A DNA stretch of 64,000 nucleotides from Macrostomum hystrix (GCA_950097015.1 CATNEN010000007.1:6004001-6068000); one strand, 5' to 3'; numbered from the stretch's first letter, positions 12,186-24,969 are shown. Notes: generated by a model from the letters alone, not told the origin. Program-made: numbers and translations.

Positions 12186-15100
12186 GAGGCAGAGAGATGG
12201 GGTCAGAGGGGAAAAACGCACGCAGACAAATGCGGCTGGGACATTGCGTTGATAACGTGTGTCGAGAGTCGGACATCTCTTGGCCGGGCAGAGAAACTTC
12301 ACTGGCTGATTTTCAGTTTCTATCCAAAGGCCCGGAACTCCCCTTTCAATAAGTGAAATTTCAGGCGCGGGCGCCCGCGATTATCAATCAAGCGGCGACT
12401 CGGGCCGGGGGGATCAGGATTCAGGAACGGGTCCGGCGGGAAGCGTTTTGCGGCCGGGCCCGGCAACGGAACTCGATTTCGGCAGAGGGGGTCGGTTGCG
12501 CAAAAATGGAATAAATTGTGCCGCGACCCCCGTGCCATTGCGAGCTGAGGCTAACGGGAGGGGAAATAAAAATTCCGATGCCTGCATTCTCCATCAACCG
12601 GCATCCCTCATCCCCATTCCGCTCCCCGCTAGCCCTGGCCACGCGGGGGATATCAAATTATCCGGCTTGGTTGGGGAGGGCAGATTTCGGGATTAATCTG
12701 GCGGCAGCCAATGAGGAGGCGCTGGCTGTTTACCGCTGAGCTGGCCACGGCATTCACTTCTCAGTGTCGGCCGCTTCTCTCAGAGTTTTATCTGCCCCCC
12801 GTCCCTGGTGAAGTCCGCGCAACCTTCAAAGATAGAAAGGCTAGCGGCCGATTGTCAAACACAACGGGCTTGGAAATCTGCTGCTGGATTAGCCGAGCTG
12901 CCGGGCTGCCCGGCTGTCATCGCTGGACCCGCGGCGGTGGACCGGGGAGGCCGCACCTCCGCCACGCTTGTGGCCCAGTAAATTTATATCCCCTCCCTCC
13001 ATCATGCAGAGGCTTCTCTGCTTCATAGCCGGCGAAGCTTTAACAAAAGTGAATCCACTCAGTCTTCTAAACTGAAGGATTCCGCCACCCCCTGCAGCCT
13101 TTGTGGCCCCGCCCTCTGCACCCCCAGCCCCTCGCATTCGGCTTGATTGCGGCAGTGCAGGAGGGATTTTTTGATAAGACTCCCTGCCGGCCCTCAAAGC
13201 GCTTCGTCACCGCCCGGCCAGATACTGCATTGCATTGGGAGGCCAGTTGATACGTAAATATTTGTGGAGGCGAGTGACAACAGCTTTCATTATATACTGA
13301 GGCAATTTTTCAGAGTGGCATTTTCCCTCTGATAGAGGGGGGTGGGAGATCACAGAGCGAAACAAAGAAGCAGATGGTGACAGAGGGGGGCCGAGCGCCA
13401 GTGTGAAAAGGCATCCGCCTTTCACGGAGCGCTCAGTAATTTTCGGATGAAAAGGTAAAAAGAGGCTCACAAAGGCAAAGAGATTGTGGGGGTGGGCAAT
13501 CTCTCCAATGTTTTAGCTGTTTTTGGTCTGGCGGCTTCTAGCATTTCCGGCAATCTGAGATTTTTTTTATTCCGGATAGTCGGCAAACATTTGGCAGGAT
13601 GTTCGCCATTCAATTAGTATCAGAGCTGCTGCAACATCCGCAGCTTTAATGCATCGATATTGGATCTCCGGGCTGGGGCATCATTCGCTTCATTCCATTA
13701 TTCCCCGTCGCCAAGCCTTGAACAGCTGCATCTGGCAAAGGAATGGAAGGAAGAGGATCTGGCGGAGGGGATGGCAAAGCTAATTCAATTGCAACTGCTT
13801 CTTGAGAGCTGATGAAGCTTACAACTAGGCCCCGCATTCAGCTCATTAATTATCAAGAAAAATAAACTGAGCTTGTTTGTACAGGGCCGCATTCCTACGG
13901 TGTTTGTCTCTGACAGCTACTGGAATGGGCGAAGCTTAGTTTTTGCTGCAGGTCACATAGAAAAATGCGAATTATAGTAGGCTTCACTCTGCCACAACTT
14001 TCTGTTCTGTTTTACTCTCTCTCTGCCACTTCTATATAGAACGGTTGCCTTGTAATCCGAAGGTTATAGTTAAAAATGATATATATATATATAAAATTAT
14101 CAATATTAGTCGGAAAAGGCCAAAAACATGATTTACAGATTTCGATACAGGCGTAATACATCTCAGCCTGATTGCACATTTGCTATAGCTAGGAACAGCT
14201 TTGATTTGTCACTATCGGAAGCCGGGTGGGATGGCATCTTATTGCGGATGCTGTGGCGAGACACTAGACCAGCATTAGCGCTCAGCCCTCAGCACATTCC
14301 AGCCCCCACTGAATGCGGTGTAATGAATGACACGGAATTCAGCTTTTGTGCTGTCCTAGTCACGGCTTCTTGCCGATCTTTGTTGTCAACGGAAACCAAC
14401 CGCAACCACAAAAACTTGATATTTATTGCAGCTCTACGAGTTGTCGGAGGAGCCAAAGCGAAAGCAATTTCTGGACGACCTGTTCGCCTACATGCAGCGG
14501 CGAGGTGAGTGGGTATTCGGCTTATTTCGTGCCCGGTGATAAATCTAACAGCAATGCCTTTATTAGACTGAAAAAAACCCGGATGAAACGGCTCGTAACT
14601 CAGGCGGATCAGCGCTGCTGACCTCTCCGAGTGGTTTGATGGCTAAAATGGTCGGCCAGTTGTCCCTGAACCCGCTGCGAGAACTAGATTTTCCTTCTAA
14701 TTCCGGCGAATTCGCACCAGAGACGCCACAGTCATCAGCTGTGGGCTCTGAGTGCGGAATGCTGCTTTGCCCGTGTTTGCGTGTGTCCCTGCCGCAAAAG
14801 GGATAAAAAATTTGGTTCATTAAAGCATTTTTTCAGTCAGCCGAATGATAGAGCCAGACAGACGGGAGTGCAGCAGAGGGGGAGAGACCCGATGGAATGT
14901 TCAAGGAGTCGCTGGGAAGATCCGGCCACATCTTAGCCCATGGTGGAAGTTATCTCGCCTGACAGCAGAGTTGGCACCCGGGCCGGATGGGAGGGCAATT
15001 AGTGAGGACCTGGGCAGTACCGACGCCCACCCCGCCTCCCAATGCATTGTCAATTTTAATGTTTACCCTTGGCCGGGACAGTCAACTACTTATAGCCGAG

Positions 15101-18100
15101 CTGAAGGACCAGAGAGGTGGGGGCGCGGCTTTTCTCAACCCTCTCATCCCATCGGCCTGACAAGACGGACAGGCCGAATAAGAAAGCGAGTCAAGGGAGA
15201 ACAACAAGGGAAAAGTGGAATTCCGTGGGTTTAATTGGCAACAGGAGGGCCGGAATCGGACTGGGATAAAACTCGGTAGAAGGCAAGGAGTAAAATGAAA
15301 TGATACAAGGAACAAGGAGAGAAGATTTCCTGGGAATGCGAGTACTGTGGGGAGTTCTTGATATCAGAAGCCGACGATGGAATGCCGCCCTCGTCTCCCG
15401 CTCCTCTCTCTCGATCCCGCCGCCGTGACAAGCCTCGGCGGGCAATGGGAGTGTTTGGAGGCATCGGGAAATTTTGATTTTCCAGACAACTGTTCCGCCT
15501 CCCCAGCCCCTCCTGATCTCCGCATCTCCAAGCTCGGCGGGCTCCTCTGCCGGCTCTCGTCACGGGGCGCCACTTTTAATTACCCCTCCAGGGGACGGTC
15601 GGGCTGATTCCCCCCTGTCTCTTCATCTCTGCTGTGCGCGATCCCCATTTTTATAATAGCCTCCAAAGTGCGACTGCTGAGGTAACAGTTGCGAGCGATC
15701 GCCTAGCCTCTCATTTATCCCCCAGTTTATGAACGGACATTGTGGACAGCGGGGAGATCTTGCTTAATTAAACAAATCATTCGGTAAAGGGCGGCTCTCC
15801 AAGCAGGCCGCCCCTGTCCGTTAATTCCTCCCTGTCGGATCTTCTTTAGCTTCTTGTTGCAACAAATGCCAGATCAATCTTCATTAACATCAGCTGCGTA
15901 TGGGGACATCCGGCAAGGGGAGGCTTGGGGTATTCGAACACGGCGAGGGATGGGATAAATGTATAGGGATTCTAATCTTTAGTTACCTCGGTCGCCATCT
16001 TCGTTTAGAAAGATTCTTCGATTCTTAATAATAATAAAATCCCAATTGCCCGTGCATTGCAGGAACTCCGGTGAACCGGATTCCCATCATGGCCAAGCAG
16101 GTGCTGGACTTGTACGAGCTGTTCCGCCTGGTCGTCAGCAAAGGCGGCCTGGTTGAGGTCATCAACAAGAAGCTGTGGCGAGAAATCACCAAGGGCCTAA
16201 ACCTGCCATCGTCCATCACCAGTGCGGCCTTCACTCTGAGGACTCAGTGAGTTGAACATTGGACACAATGGACACCCGGGCAAAACCTTTCGAAATTTCA
16301 CTAAATTTCATTTTAAAATTACAATGATATTTGCAGGGAGGATGTGGCACATCATTTGGTGATAGTACGAGTAGACTTGCAGTCAGCGTGAAGGCAATTC
16401 TGCCCGTTCCGCTGTATGCAGGCACGCACACTTGCACAGGTGTGTACATCTGCCCTGACTTTCTCATCGTCAGGCAGTGTCCACTTCACTGTGCCTTGGA
16501 GGTTGGCCCTCAATGGCGTAAATTGTACGACAAGCCCCTGAGCCTTCTCTCTGCGGCTGCGCCTCAAAGTGGCGGAATCGAGCTCAGGGACCTTGGTGCG
16601 AGACAGACGAGACAGACTCGTTAACTGCTCTGCCAATCACTCCCTCAAGAAAACTTTTTTATGAGTCCGTGAAAAAAATCTTACGCGTGTCCACAATCGA
16701 ACGCTCCCACCCAATGCAGGTACATGAAATACCTGTACCCGTACGAGTGCGAGAAGCTCAAGCTGAGCAGCCCTGGCGAACTGCAGGCGGCAATCGATGG
16801 CAACCGACGCGAGGGCCGCCGTCCGAACTACCCGGCATTCGAGTGCGGCCCGGCCCCGGGCGGCCTGCCTCCGCTGCTCACCTACCACAGCTCGCTGGCC
16901 ACCGGCAAAGCCTTGTCGGGTAAGCCTAAGAAAACACGCTCTACTGTCTACTAGTCAGTAGTGCATTGAACTACGCGAGTTCAAATACGCTGAACATCAA
17001 GCACAATGCTCGCATCATCTTTTCAGACCGCGACTTTACCTGCCTCACTCCGCCATTACTGCGGGCCACCCCGGGAGATGACAGGCATCTGCAGCATCAC
17101 CAGCCTCATCATCACCACCACCACCATCATCAGAGCCTGTCCGAAGCGTCGCCCAAGGATCTCAGCTCTGCTGCCGCCGCCGCCGCAGCGAAGGCCTTTA
17201 TTGGCGACTCTGGCAATGGTAGCAGCGGCGGCAGTGGCGGAAGCAGCGGCTCCCTGAAGCGTTCTTCCAGCGGCAGCGACAACGCCTGTGCCGCTCCCTT
17301 CCTGCCGGGTGTCGGTGATCTTCAGGGGCTACCGCCGGCGAAGCGCCCCACAGTCAACGGTGGAAACAGCGCCGGCGGCGACACTCGCAGCCCGCCCCCG
17401 CTTCCGGCCGGAGTCGGAGTCAACAGTGGCGGAGGAGGCGGTGCTGTCCAGTTCCCATTTCCGGCTGGGCTGCCGCCGTTTCCAGGCCTTCCGATTCCGT
17501 CAGCCGGCGGCGGCATCCGCATTGCTGGTCACCCTGGTGAGTGCTTGACCAAAATATAATATTTTTTAATAATAATAATAATTGATAATACCCGCCCCCA
17601 TCGGTACAATTGTGCAGCCGACAGCACAGCTGCAGCTGTTACGCGGCGCATTTGACGACTGCGTACGGCTGTTCAGTCCATCGACTAGGGGAGGGGGACG
17701 CCACACCCACCCTCAATTACCCCACCTTGCCAGCTAATGCTGGTACCCATTTAAAAGCTGTGTGAACTGAAGCAATGCAGATTTAATTGTCTTGCTAAAT
17801 TATACAAACTGTTCCACTAGAGTTTGGAATCGAACCCCCGACCTTCAATTAGTGAATCCGATGCTCCTTACACAAGACTAAAACCTCTCCATAGGAGTAC
17901 TGAAGCCTGAAGCCTAAAGGCGAGGTTAGATGTTCGAATCTTAGCCCACTAGAAAGTGAGAATGGCACTCAATCCCACAGTGCTTCAGCTCCTCAAGCAA
18001 CCTCAAAATGTGTACCAGCTTCTAGTACAGCTAGAAGCTCCTACCCAGTCCACTGATTGATTCTTATCTGGCCCAACTAGGTCAGGGCTATTTCTATTCT

Positions 18101-18277
18101 ACTCTATCCATTCTACCATAGAACTAGGCCTAGATCGTTTGAACGAATTAAAACTCCCCAATCATTGCTCACTAAGGCGGTCACCTGGGACTTCCGGACT
18201 CCTCGGTGGTGATCTCCATGGAGATGAACGGCCTCGTCTACCACGGCGTTCTCTTCGCCCAGCCGAAGCGGCACTGA
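8034..18277 (+). CDS. ARID3: ARID3 / dead ringer (BRIGHT) family transcription factor, six exons
   Basis: Nuclear DNA-binding regulator of development and cell identity; the family binds AT-rich sites through an extended ARID domain. Exons are 8034-8888, 14432-14504, 16063-16246, 16720-16919, 17027-17536 and 18177-18277, all joining in frame to give 640 residues. Residues 1-285 are low-complexity (acidic, PPxPP, poly-Q/H, a nine-alanine run) and end in WTFEEQFKQ, the family lead-in to ARID. The ARID domain spans about 286-403 and shows RGTPVNRIPIMAKQ, GGLVEVINKKLWREITKGL, SAAFTLRTQYMKYLYPYE and NRREGRR, nearly identical to animal ARID3. A His/Ser/Gly-rich region follows. The last exon encodes SVVISMEMNGLVYHGVLFAQ, the end of the REKLES region (self-association and nuclear shuttling in the family). 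The ATG at 8034 has an in-frame stop 24 bases upstream. Intron 1 is 5.5 kb; intron 3 holds a SINE 2 copy and intron 5 a SINE 1 copy. Confidence 0.95.
8889..14431. other. 5.5-kb first intron of the ARID3 gene
   Basis: No exon or internal gene is supported. The DNA is mostly GC-rich and apart from the GA-rich array at 11570-12190 it is largely single-copy in appearance. An AT run (about 14078-14092) and a T run lie near its right end. The size and lack of dispersed repeats would suit an intron holding enhancers, but I see no specific motif that proves this. Confidence 0.7.
11570..12190. repeat. GA-rich microsatellite/minisatellite (agagagac, agaaggac; then (gaca)n)
   Basis: About 550 bp of interleaved acagagag and gagaaggacag units are followed by a pure (acag)n run of about 16 copies at 12118-12183. 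The DNA strand is purine-rich throughout. It lies in ARID3 intron 1. Long open frames (SVSLCLSLSLS, ERDRERQRETE) cross it on both strands and are artefacts of the repeat. Confidence 0.97.
16335..16650 (-). mobile_element. SINE family 2 copy, in ARID3 intron 3
   Basis: Read on the minus strand, a tRNA-like head (ggcagagcagttaacgag, later an atcgagctc box) leads into gcagccgcagagagaagg, cctgacgatgagaaagtcag, a tgtacacacctg segment and an end near atcatttggtgatag. The same order recurs at 29865-30180, 43235-43562, 45456-45795 and 56305-56648. Confidence 0.85.
17560..17895 (-). mobile_element. SINE family 1 copy, in ARID3 intron 5
   Basis: This copy is inverted relative to the one at 51165-51480. 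It has an AAT-type tail at its left end (ataataataataatt), the shared gcgtacggctgttcagtcca segment, cttgctaaattatacaaact in place of the usual cttgctaaaggacacaaa, and a tRNA-like head on the right (aatcgaacccccgacc). It is moderately diverged. Confidence 0.85.
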
Positions 18278-20250
18278 GCGCGGATCAACGCGCGAATCCG
18301 GCCTCTTCAGACAGCAAACTCTTGGCCAGTTGGTACAGGATCTTTCCCTTCAAAGCGCTGAATTTCCGCACACAAAAGTAGCGAGCACACGTAGGAGAGG
18401 CTGCTTGACGCAATCGCACCCTCACTGAGTCTGAGCAGATTTGTAAAATATTGCATATGCTTATTATATATTCGTATATTAAATGCCACACTTTGTTGAT
18501 TTTAATTTCTTTAAGTCCATATCTTTGCACTGCTGCTTTCAATACAATTGGGATCTTATTCCTGCCGAAATGCTTGATTTTCCCAATCGAATCCCGCCTC
18601 TATTAAGTTCCCCATCTATAGGTTCAGATTTTTTTCCCCCCACAGCTTAAGTGTATCGGCAAGCGAAAATTCAACAACAATTTCGATTGTTCACATTTAT
18701 TCACTATGTAAGTTTTCTGTACAGATCCAAATGAACTGAAATCGAGCTTGTAAAACAGCGACCACATTGCAACCACAGCCCAGAGTAAGATTAGCCGTTG
18801 TTGTTTCTGTTCATTTTATCGTCTATGGTTCTGCACCCTCATGTGACACTCTGCACGCAGAACATTATTAAAGTAAGTCCTTGTTGTCTTGCACCCCAGT
18901 ATAACACAGTCTCTCTATAACACACATCTGAATGTCCAACGCTGTGCAAGATAGTCATCCATGCGAAATGCTATGAAAGCAGCTTGGGCAAATAATAATT
19001 GGCTTCAGTGTTTCAATTTGAAATCTTGCAGTGAAGTTTCTGTTTCAAATAAATGTCTCACTCTTGCTTTGAGTTTTATCTAATGATTGATGACTACAGG
19101 TCGCAATTAGTCTTTGCTTCGACTTCAACACAATTTAGGCAGGCGTTTTCTGTAAATTTTCTCGCAAGTGGTCGATGGTTGACCCGCCACCAGCGTGGAA
19201 GCAATTCCGCATGAGCACAGGCGCTCACTGACAGGCGTGTACGCACTTCATCATCAGGCAGTGTACAGTGTGACTGTGCCTTGGGGGTTTGACTCTAATG
19301 GGCGTAAATTTCACGACAAGACCACAAGCTTTCTCTCAACCGCTAAATCCCAAATTCTCGTGACGTCACCGAGAACTTGAGCAAAAAGACTTTGAGTACA
19401 GAGAGTCGGACACTATACCGCTGCGCCACGCAACCTCACCGGCATAGAGCTTGCCCCTTGACAGTCACATTTTAGAAGAAAATAATACTTTGGAAGTCGC
19501 TTGCTCTTCGTCCAAGAAGTCTTCCGCTTTCCCAGCGTGTTGACAGCTTGCAAACCACATGGTAAATTGTGTCATGCTATAAAGCTGCTGGAAGACTAGG
19601 TTGATCTTGGCTCCCATCTTGACAGTGCGAATTTCAGCGTTTAAGTTTGAGCCTGGTAAAACGGGCCTTGTGATTTGGGTCAGCTATATATGCAGCGTTA
19701 ATTCGAAACGGTTAAGAAACGAATTCGGAGTTCAAGAATGTATCGCAATGTCTGCAAAATTTTCAACTTTGCCTATGGTTTTTTAAAGTTCAAATATCAT
19801 AAACAGGTGAGCTCTGTTTTGCAATTGATGCCATTAATAGCTTGCATGAATATAGATTTCAACACCACTCTGATTGAGCCTTCTCAGCTTACACCGCCAA
19901 AAAGTTAAAATTGACGGCAGAGCAACAATGACTGAAGCATCACGCCAGACTGGGAAAGTCTATGGGGCACGCATGTTTTCATTAGGCTGACGTGTGACCC
20001 GGGATCATGCTTGGCGGCGCTTGACAGTAACGTGACAATGACAGAAAACTACAGATGCCGGCGACACTTAGCTGACGTGTGCCTCGTCGTTGAAATTCTT
20101 CTCGTATTTGTCGGCACTCGGGTCGGGCCAACGGCTTACTGTCAGTCGCAGACACTTGAGCGACAAAATCCGCTTGCACCGCTGTCGGGCTGTCAGCTCT
20201 GGCTCCTAAGCTGCAGCTCTGTTTCGGCTTGAGCCACAGAACTCTGCAAA
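18278..20250. other. 3' UTR and spacer after the ARID3 gene
   Basis: No gene is supported. An AATAAA at 19048-19053 is a possible polyadenylation signal, about 770 bases after the stop. A worn SINE 2 copy lies at 19195-19440. The rest is unremarkable AT-leaning sequence. Confidence 0.5.
19195..19440 (-). mobile_element. Degenerate SINE family 2 copy
   Basis: It shares the order of family 2 pieces (gtgtacgcacttcatcatcaggcagtg, tgtgccttgggggttt, gcgtaaatttcacgacaag, agctttctctc) but has many changes and a different right end (gctgcgccacgcaacctc). It may be a diverged subfamily with another tRNA head. Confidence 0.7.
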
Positions 20251-20257
20251 AGGCTTC

Positions 20258-20265
20258 TATAAAAG
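20258..20265 (+). promoter_or_regulatory. TATA box of the small cysteine-rich peptide gene
   Basis: The octamer TATAAAAG lies about 107 bases before the start codon at 20365, with GC-rich flanks. A start site about 30 bases downstream would give a 5' UTR of roughly 75 bases. It is the clearest core-promoter motif in the window. Confidence 0.6.
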
Positions 20266-20364
20266 CGGCAAACTGCCGTCTGGCCAGAAGCAGCAATCCA
20301 CTTGCCAGCACTGGACTCTCTTGTTGTCTGCCGCGTCTCCAGCATTAACACTGTCTCAGCAACT

Positions 20365-20735
20365 ATGTCTCTCAGCAGGGCTGCAGTTATAATCTTCCTG
20401 CTCGGTTGGTTGATCTCAGCGGGCCAGACAGCTCGTCTCACAAAACTGCGGGCCGACTTGACTCCGCTAGCAGCAGACGATAAGGCCAAGCGAATTCGGA
20501 TGGACTGTGAGTTTGGCTCCTGAGCAAAGCGTCGAATAACGTACTTCGTAAGCTAAGGCTAATTGTGCGCGTGTCGCCCCTGCCTTTTCTTTTTATTTTA
20601 GCGCGCCAAGCGTTTGTGCCGTTCTGCACCTACCGCTGCAAGATGCACTATGGCTCGGATCGCCCATGCGTTGGCTACTTCAATCCGAAAATGAATGTCT
20701 GCCTCTGCGTCTGCACCAGATTCGCTGGGGTCTGA
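20365..20735 (+). CDS. Small secreted six-cysteine peptide precursor, two exons
   Basis: Exon 1 is 20365-20506 (donor GTGAGT, phase 1) and exon 2 is 20602-20735 (acceptor ttttattttag). The join gives 91 residues ending in TGA. Residues 1-23 (MSLSRAAVIIFLLGWLISAG and on) form a typical signal peptide. A stretch with acidic residues ends in KAKR, a possible furin-type cleavage site. The last 44 residues hold all six cysteines with spacing C-x3-C-x9-C-x10-C-x-C-x-C, and basic residues around them. The CxxxC and CxC elements recall the cysteine-stabilised alpha-beta fold of invertebrate defensins, but the first cysteine of that fold is missing and an extra one is present at the end, so I do not assign the family. 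A secreted host-defence, signalling or effector peptide is the inference. The TATA box and in-frame join make a real gene likely. Confidence 0.75.
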
Positions 20736-22049
20736 TGGACTACTCGGAATGCAGATCCGCATGGCAACAACGGCATTCCGCCTTGACGTGTCTCCGGAGA
20801 ATAATAACCACATTGATTTGCACTCGGCAAAACAAAAATCATATAAAAATATCGCACACGAGGTTCCCCTTTCTTTAAGCACAGATTTAGGAACTGAATT
20901 AAGTATGCGAGAACACATCATAATACACACTTTCAGGTCGTAAATGCAGATAACACGTAGATGCCGCCCAACAGAAAATGTAGACTTTAGTCTAGAAATT
21001 AGCGATAAAGAGAACCATTTTTTCACCGAGGAAAATGTACCTTCCCGATAAAATGCACTATTTTTTCAAGATAACGCAGCTGCACTTTTCTGCGCGCAAC
21101 AAAACAAATGACCGATTTTTTTTTTCATTTTTATTTCGAATTGGAGTTTCGAATTGGAGTACTAAGGGGCCGTGAATGCTACCACCAGAAAAAAAGTTTT
21201 TATTGAACAAAAGCACTTCTAATTATCTGTTGGTGTATGCTAGCGCTGCTGGTGCGAGAAGTGCCTTGTCGTTCTATCTAAAGAATGAAATGAGAATGTA
21301 ATGCATTGACCTTCATGAAGCCTGCGGAAATGATTTTACGCACAACTTTTTACTGTTAGTAGCATCAAAGGCACAGAAAATAAATGGCCCATTAAAAGGT
21401 TTTATAGTTAACTATACGCAGACTTTAATTTCTGGGCTCTGGATTCAGTTATGCTCGCCATCCATGTTTACAATCTAATATCATCAAATATCATGAAGGA
21501 AAACTTATCTACCAGGGCAATGTCGCCAGAATGGATATAGTTATTTCTATAGGCTTAGCTGTATATGAGCAAGACAAGGCTAGCAAATAAAGCTATAGCT
21601 GAGATGCACTCGATTCTTCTTTGCATAACTCAGGAAACCAGCGCACAATGAAAAGCTAAAAATATTTACATGTAGCTCTGTAAATTTGTTGTGCAAACAT
21701 TTCAGCAGACTGTATATAAGCTTGTGACATCCAATGGACACTGCAAAAAATTTCAGCGTGCAAACAATAGCCGCAGAAAGTTTCTTTCGCACAAAAATAA
21801 AGCGCATTATGCTTATAGTGGAAGGTACAAGCACGGTTCAGTACAACTGCAAGAGAAAGCGTTGTTCGATTCCATACAGACAGTGCGCAAAACTTATACA
21901 AAGAGTAATAATGATTTCATGTACATGATCGCCGGCAATGATAACGAAAAACACAATATATGATGCATCAGCAAACTCATAAACTAGTAGTCAGTGGCGT
22001 AGCCAGGATTCTTTTCTAGTGGGCCCCGCTGTGGAGCACCACTTAGTAT

Positions 22050-22115
22050 GTCGAGTCGGGTTTTAGCACCGGGTTCGGGTTTCGGGTCGGCTTTCGGGTT
22101 CGGTTTCGGGGTTTT
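22050..22115. repeat. Short G-rich tract (ggtttcggg type)
   Basis: About eight irregular repeats of ggttcggg, tttcggg and ggtttcgg. It has several G3 runs on the plus strand, so G-quadruplex formation is possible. It stands out in an AT-rich spacer. Confidence 0.6.
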
Positions 22116-24167
22116 GGATGTTTTTATTTTTAAACATATTTTTGGCTTCTTGAAACTTTGAAACATCTGTGTCTTCTCGCTTGCGAAAAAACTGCTTACA
22201 AGACAGACGCTAACGCGTAAAAAATCCAGGAAACTGTCTTACATTCACGTTTTTCTCGTTATTGCTACGGAAAATTTGTCCCTAGCTAAGCTAAAATGTA
22301 ATGCAGAATGGCAGAAAATTTAAAAGGAAGATTTTTCACTCTTTTTGCCGGGAGCGAACCACTTAGTAAATAGTTTTACTAAAATGATGTGTCGAATATG
22401 CTTTAAAATTATCTAATAATATGCATGCATGCTTCTACTTAATATGCAATCGATATAATTATACTGGTTCTTCAAATGCTGTCGATAAAAGATTCACCGA
22501 AATGGGAAGATATGCAAAAACTTGCATTTTGCCTTTATTTACATGTTTTCTAAAACGTAATGTACTGGTTTTCTGTTTTTGTTTAAAAAGTCTGCAGCCC
22601 AAATAGCAATTTGCCTAGCTATTCGCCTAGATACATTCGCGACGTTAATTTTAACATCGTGTATTGGCGCCATTTTAAATTAAAATAGTGGAAGTTATCC
22701 TGCTGTAGCCAGTGCATAGCAGCAGCAAGTTCGCAATTGTAAGAGCATTGGAAATATTTTATTTAGTTCCCAAGTTTTTTCTAATCTTAAGTAGCAAAGT
22801 CTGTATGAGCTACAAGAATTAAAAATAATTTACTGAACTCTTATTTTGATTTGTGTCACATAGCCTAGTACATTACATGGGGGGTCTAATGTTAATGTAA
22901 AGGGACAATAGTATTTGTTACGCATTTTATGATCGAATTAGGTTCAAATATATTGTTTTATTCTTTTTTATGTTTAGTTAGTGTTTTATTCTATTCTGTA
23001 TCAGGTATCAGGTTGCACTTTGAAGTAAGTAAAAGTAAAGTAGTAAAACGAAAAGTACAAATTGAAATTGAGAATAATGTATTGTGACTAATATTTCTTG
23101 CATACTGTATTCTTGTAATGAATAAGATTACATAATAGTATAAAATCCAATTGAGACACATCGTCACACAAGACTGCTACACACCAAGAGGCACAATAAG
23201 GCCATAGCATTCAGGGGAATGATTGTTGGTCTACTATACTACTATAGTGCTATTGGATAGGCCTAGCTTGGGTGGGTTTAAAATGAAAAATATATATTTC
23301 ACCCCTAGGCTACCTAATGTCTCTTGTGGCTCCACTGGTTATTCTTATGTTCAATAATTATCAGCAATTTGTTGTCAACATATTATCAGCAATCAGCTGT
23401 GGCATATTAGTTGTGGTTAACTAAACCAAATACTAAACTGCACATAAATTTGTTTGTATTTATTATGTATTTTAAAAAAATATATGATGTTAGGAATTAT
23501 TGTATTAGTTAGTGACTTTTTAAATTAAAAAATCATCTTAATATATTCAAAGTTTCTAATTCTATCAAGAATAATCCTGATAGATTTAGATGACTCAGAT
23601 TTTACTTAGATTTAGCATGAGTAACAAATCTGTAAAGTTGTTCATGTCATGAGCTGTCACTCCTATCAACATCCAAGACTTCTGGGAACAAAATGTTGCC
23701 TGTTGCCACCACAAGGTCACAACAGCAATTCACAGCTATATTGGAATAAGTTTAACAAACCTGCATATCTCAACACAGGTGCTACAAATTGAGGCACACA
23801 GCACAAATTATACCAATCATCCGTTAAGAATATATTTGGCACATAACAGCTGCTATTGTCTGCATGATTTTGGCAGTCAAACTCAGTGTTATGTCTTGAT
23901 ACATTTTTGCTATAGCTAGCTACTACTTGATTGGCCCCTTGCAACTTCTGGTGCAACACATTGTGACAATTCTCATAAGCAATGAACTATGCAACTATTT
24001 TTCTTCTATCTTGTACTTCCATTTTCTTTATTAATTGGGTAAGTCAGAGTGTCTTTTGTGTGTGTCTCTCCCACAAAGGTCTTTGAGCAGAGTTCTGTAG
24101 CAATATAGGACACAGTCACTGAGAGAAGGTGGGGTTGTTATTTTATAGAAGGGGGCTTGTTCTGATA

Positions 24168-24232
24168 TTTATGCCTTTAAGGGCCAACCTCCAAGGCATA
24201 GTATTAAAGTGCACTTCCTGACAAAAATTAAC
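24168..24232 (+). mobile_element. SINE family 2 remnant
   Basis: About 65 bases match the middle of family 2 (aagggccaacctccaaggca, then cacttcctgacaaaaa in place of cactgcctgacgatga). Neither the tRNA-like head nor the tail is recognisable. Confidence 0.5.
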
Positions 24233-24969
24233 TTAAGCAATTGTCTCCGTAAAAAATATATCTGCTATCCTATCTTCTGATTGATAGCCATAAAGCAAAA
24301 CTTGCCTATGCTCTATTATTGTCTGACTATAACCTTCAAAATCCAAAAAGTTAATGCAGAATTCCAATAGTGTGAGAAAAATTACATTTTTTGGCTATGA
24401 TAACCATAGGTACGAGGTCTGACTAATTACTTTAGGGACAGTCAATATTTTAATATTTTAATAGTTTTTTTTTAAATAATCACTAATTTAGGGGTCATGG
24501 TAACTAAGTTAACAATATGATTATAATATATTGAAAATTTATTACTGCCTTACCTATTTACCTTACATTACAATTATAGTGTTATGTATTTTATTGACTT
24601 GATTAGTTACTTTTAACAACAAAGCCATTTTTCCTAGAAAAGCTATTTAGAAGTTTCTAGCATTTTTCTTTGTAAGTAAGCTTGTAAATTCTGGGTACTT
24701 CTAGGTCAAAATTAGGTACTTTGATCTGAAGAGTAAGGTGACTGCCTTTTTATTTTTTGTTCTGCATGGACATATAGCCAAAGTTGCTTATAACAACATA
24801 GTATCTCTAGCCTATTCTAAATCATTCTTTATATAACAATGATTATATTATATATTATATATGATAATGTAGTTTTACAGTAGGCTGCGAGAAGTTTTAC
24901 AATTTTTTATAGAATAGATACAAAACATATTTGCTTCCAGTTATTTGTCCGACACCACTGAACTCAGCC

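Larger units (their letters stand above)
20736..24969. other. AT-rich gene-poor spacer
   Basis: I find no convincing exon on either strand. It is visibly more AT-rich than the first 18 kb and has many short A and T runs. A G/C-rich telomere-like tract (ggttcgggtttcgggtcggc type) lies at about 22050-22115, and a small SINE 2 remnant at 24168-24232. Confidence 0.7.

Noticed and set aside
11373-12302. Minus-strand frame of 309 codons rich in Ser, Leu, Cys and Val
   Set aside because: Translation of the GA-rich repeat inside ARID3 intron 1.
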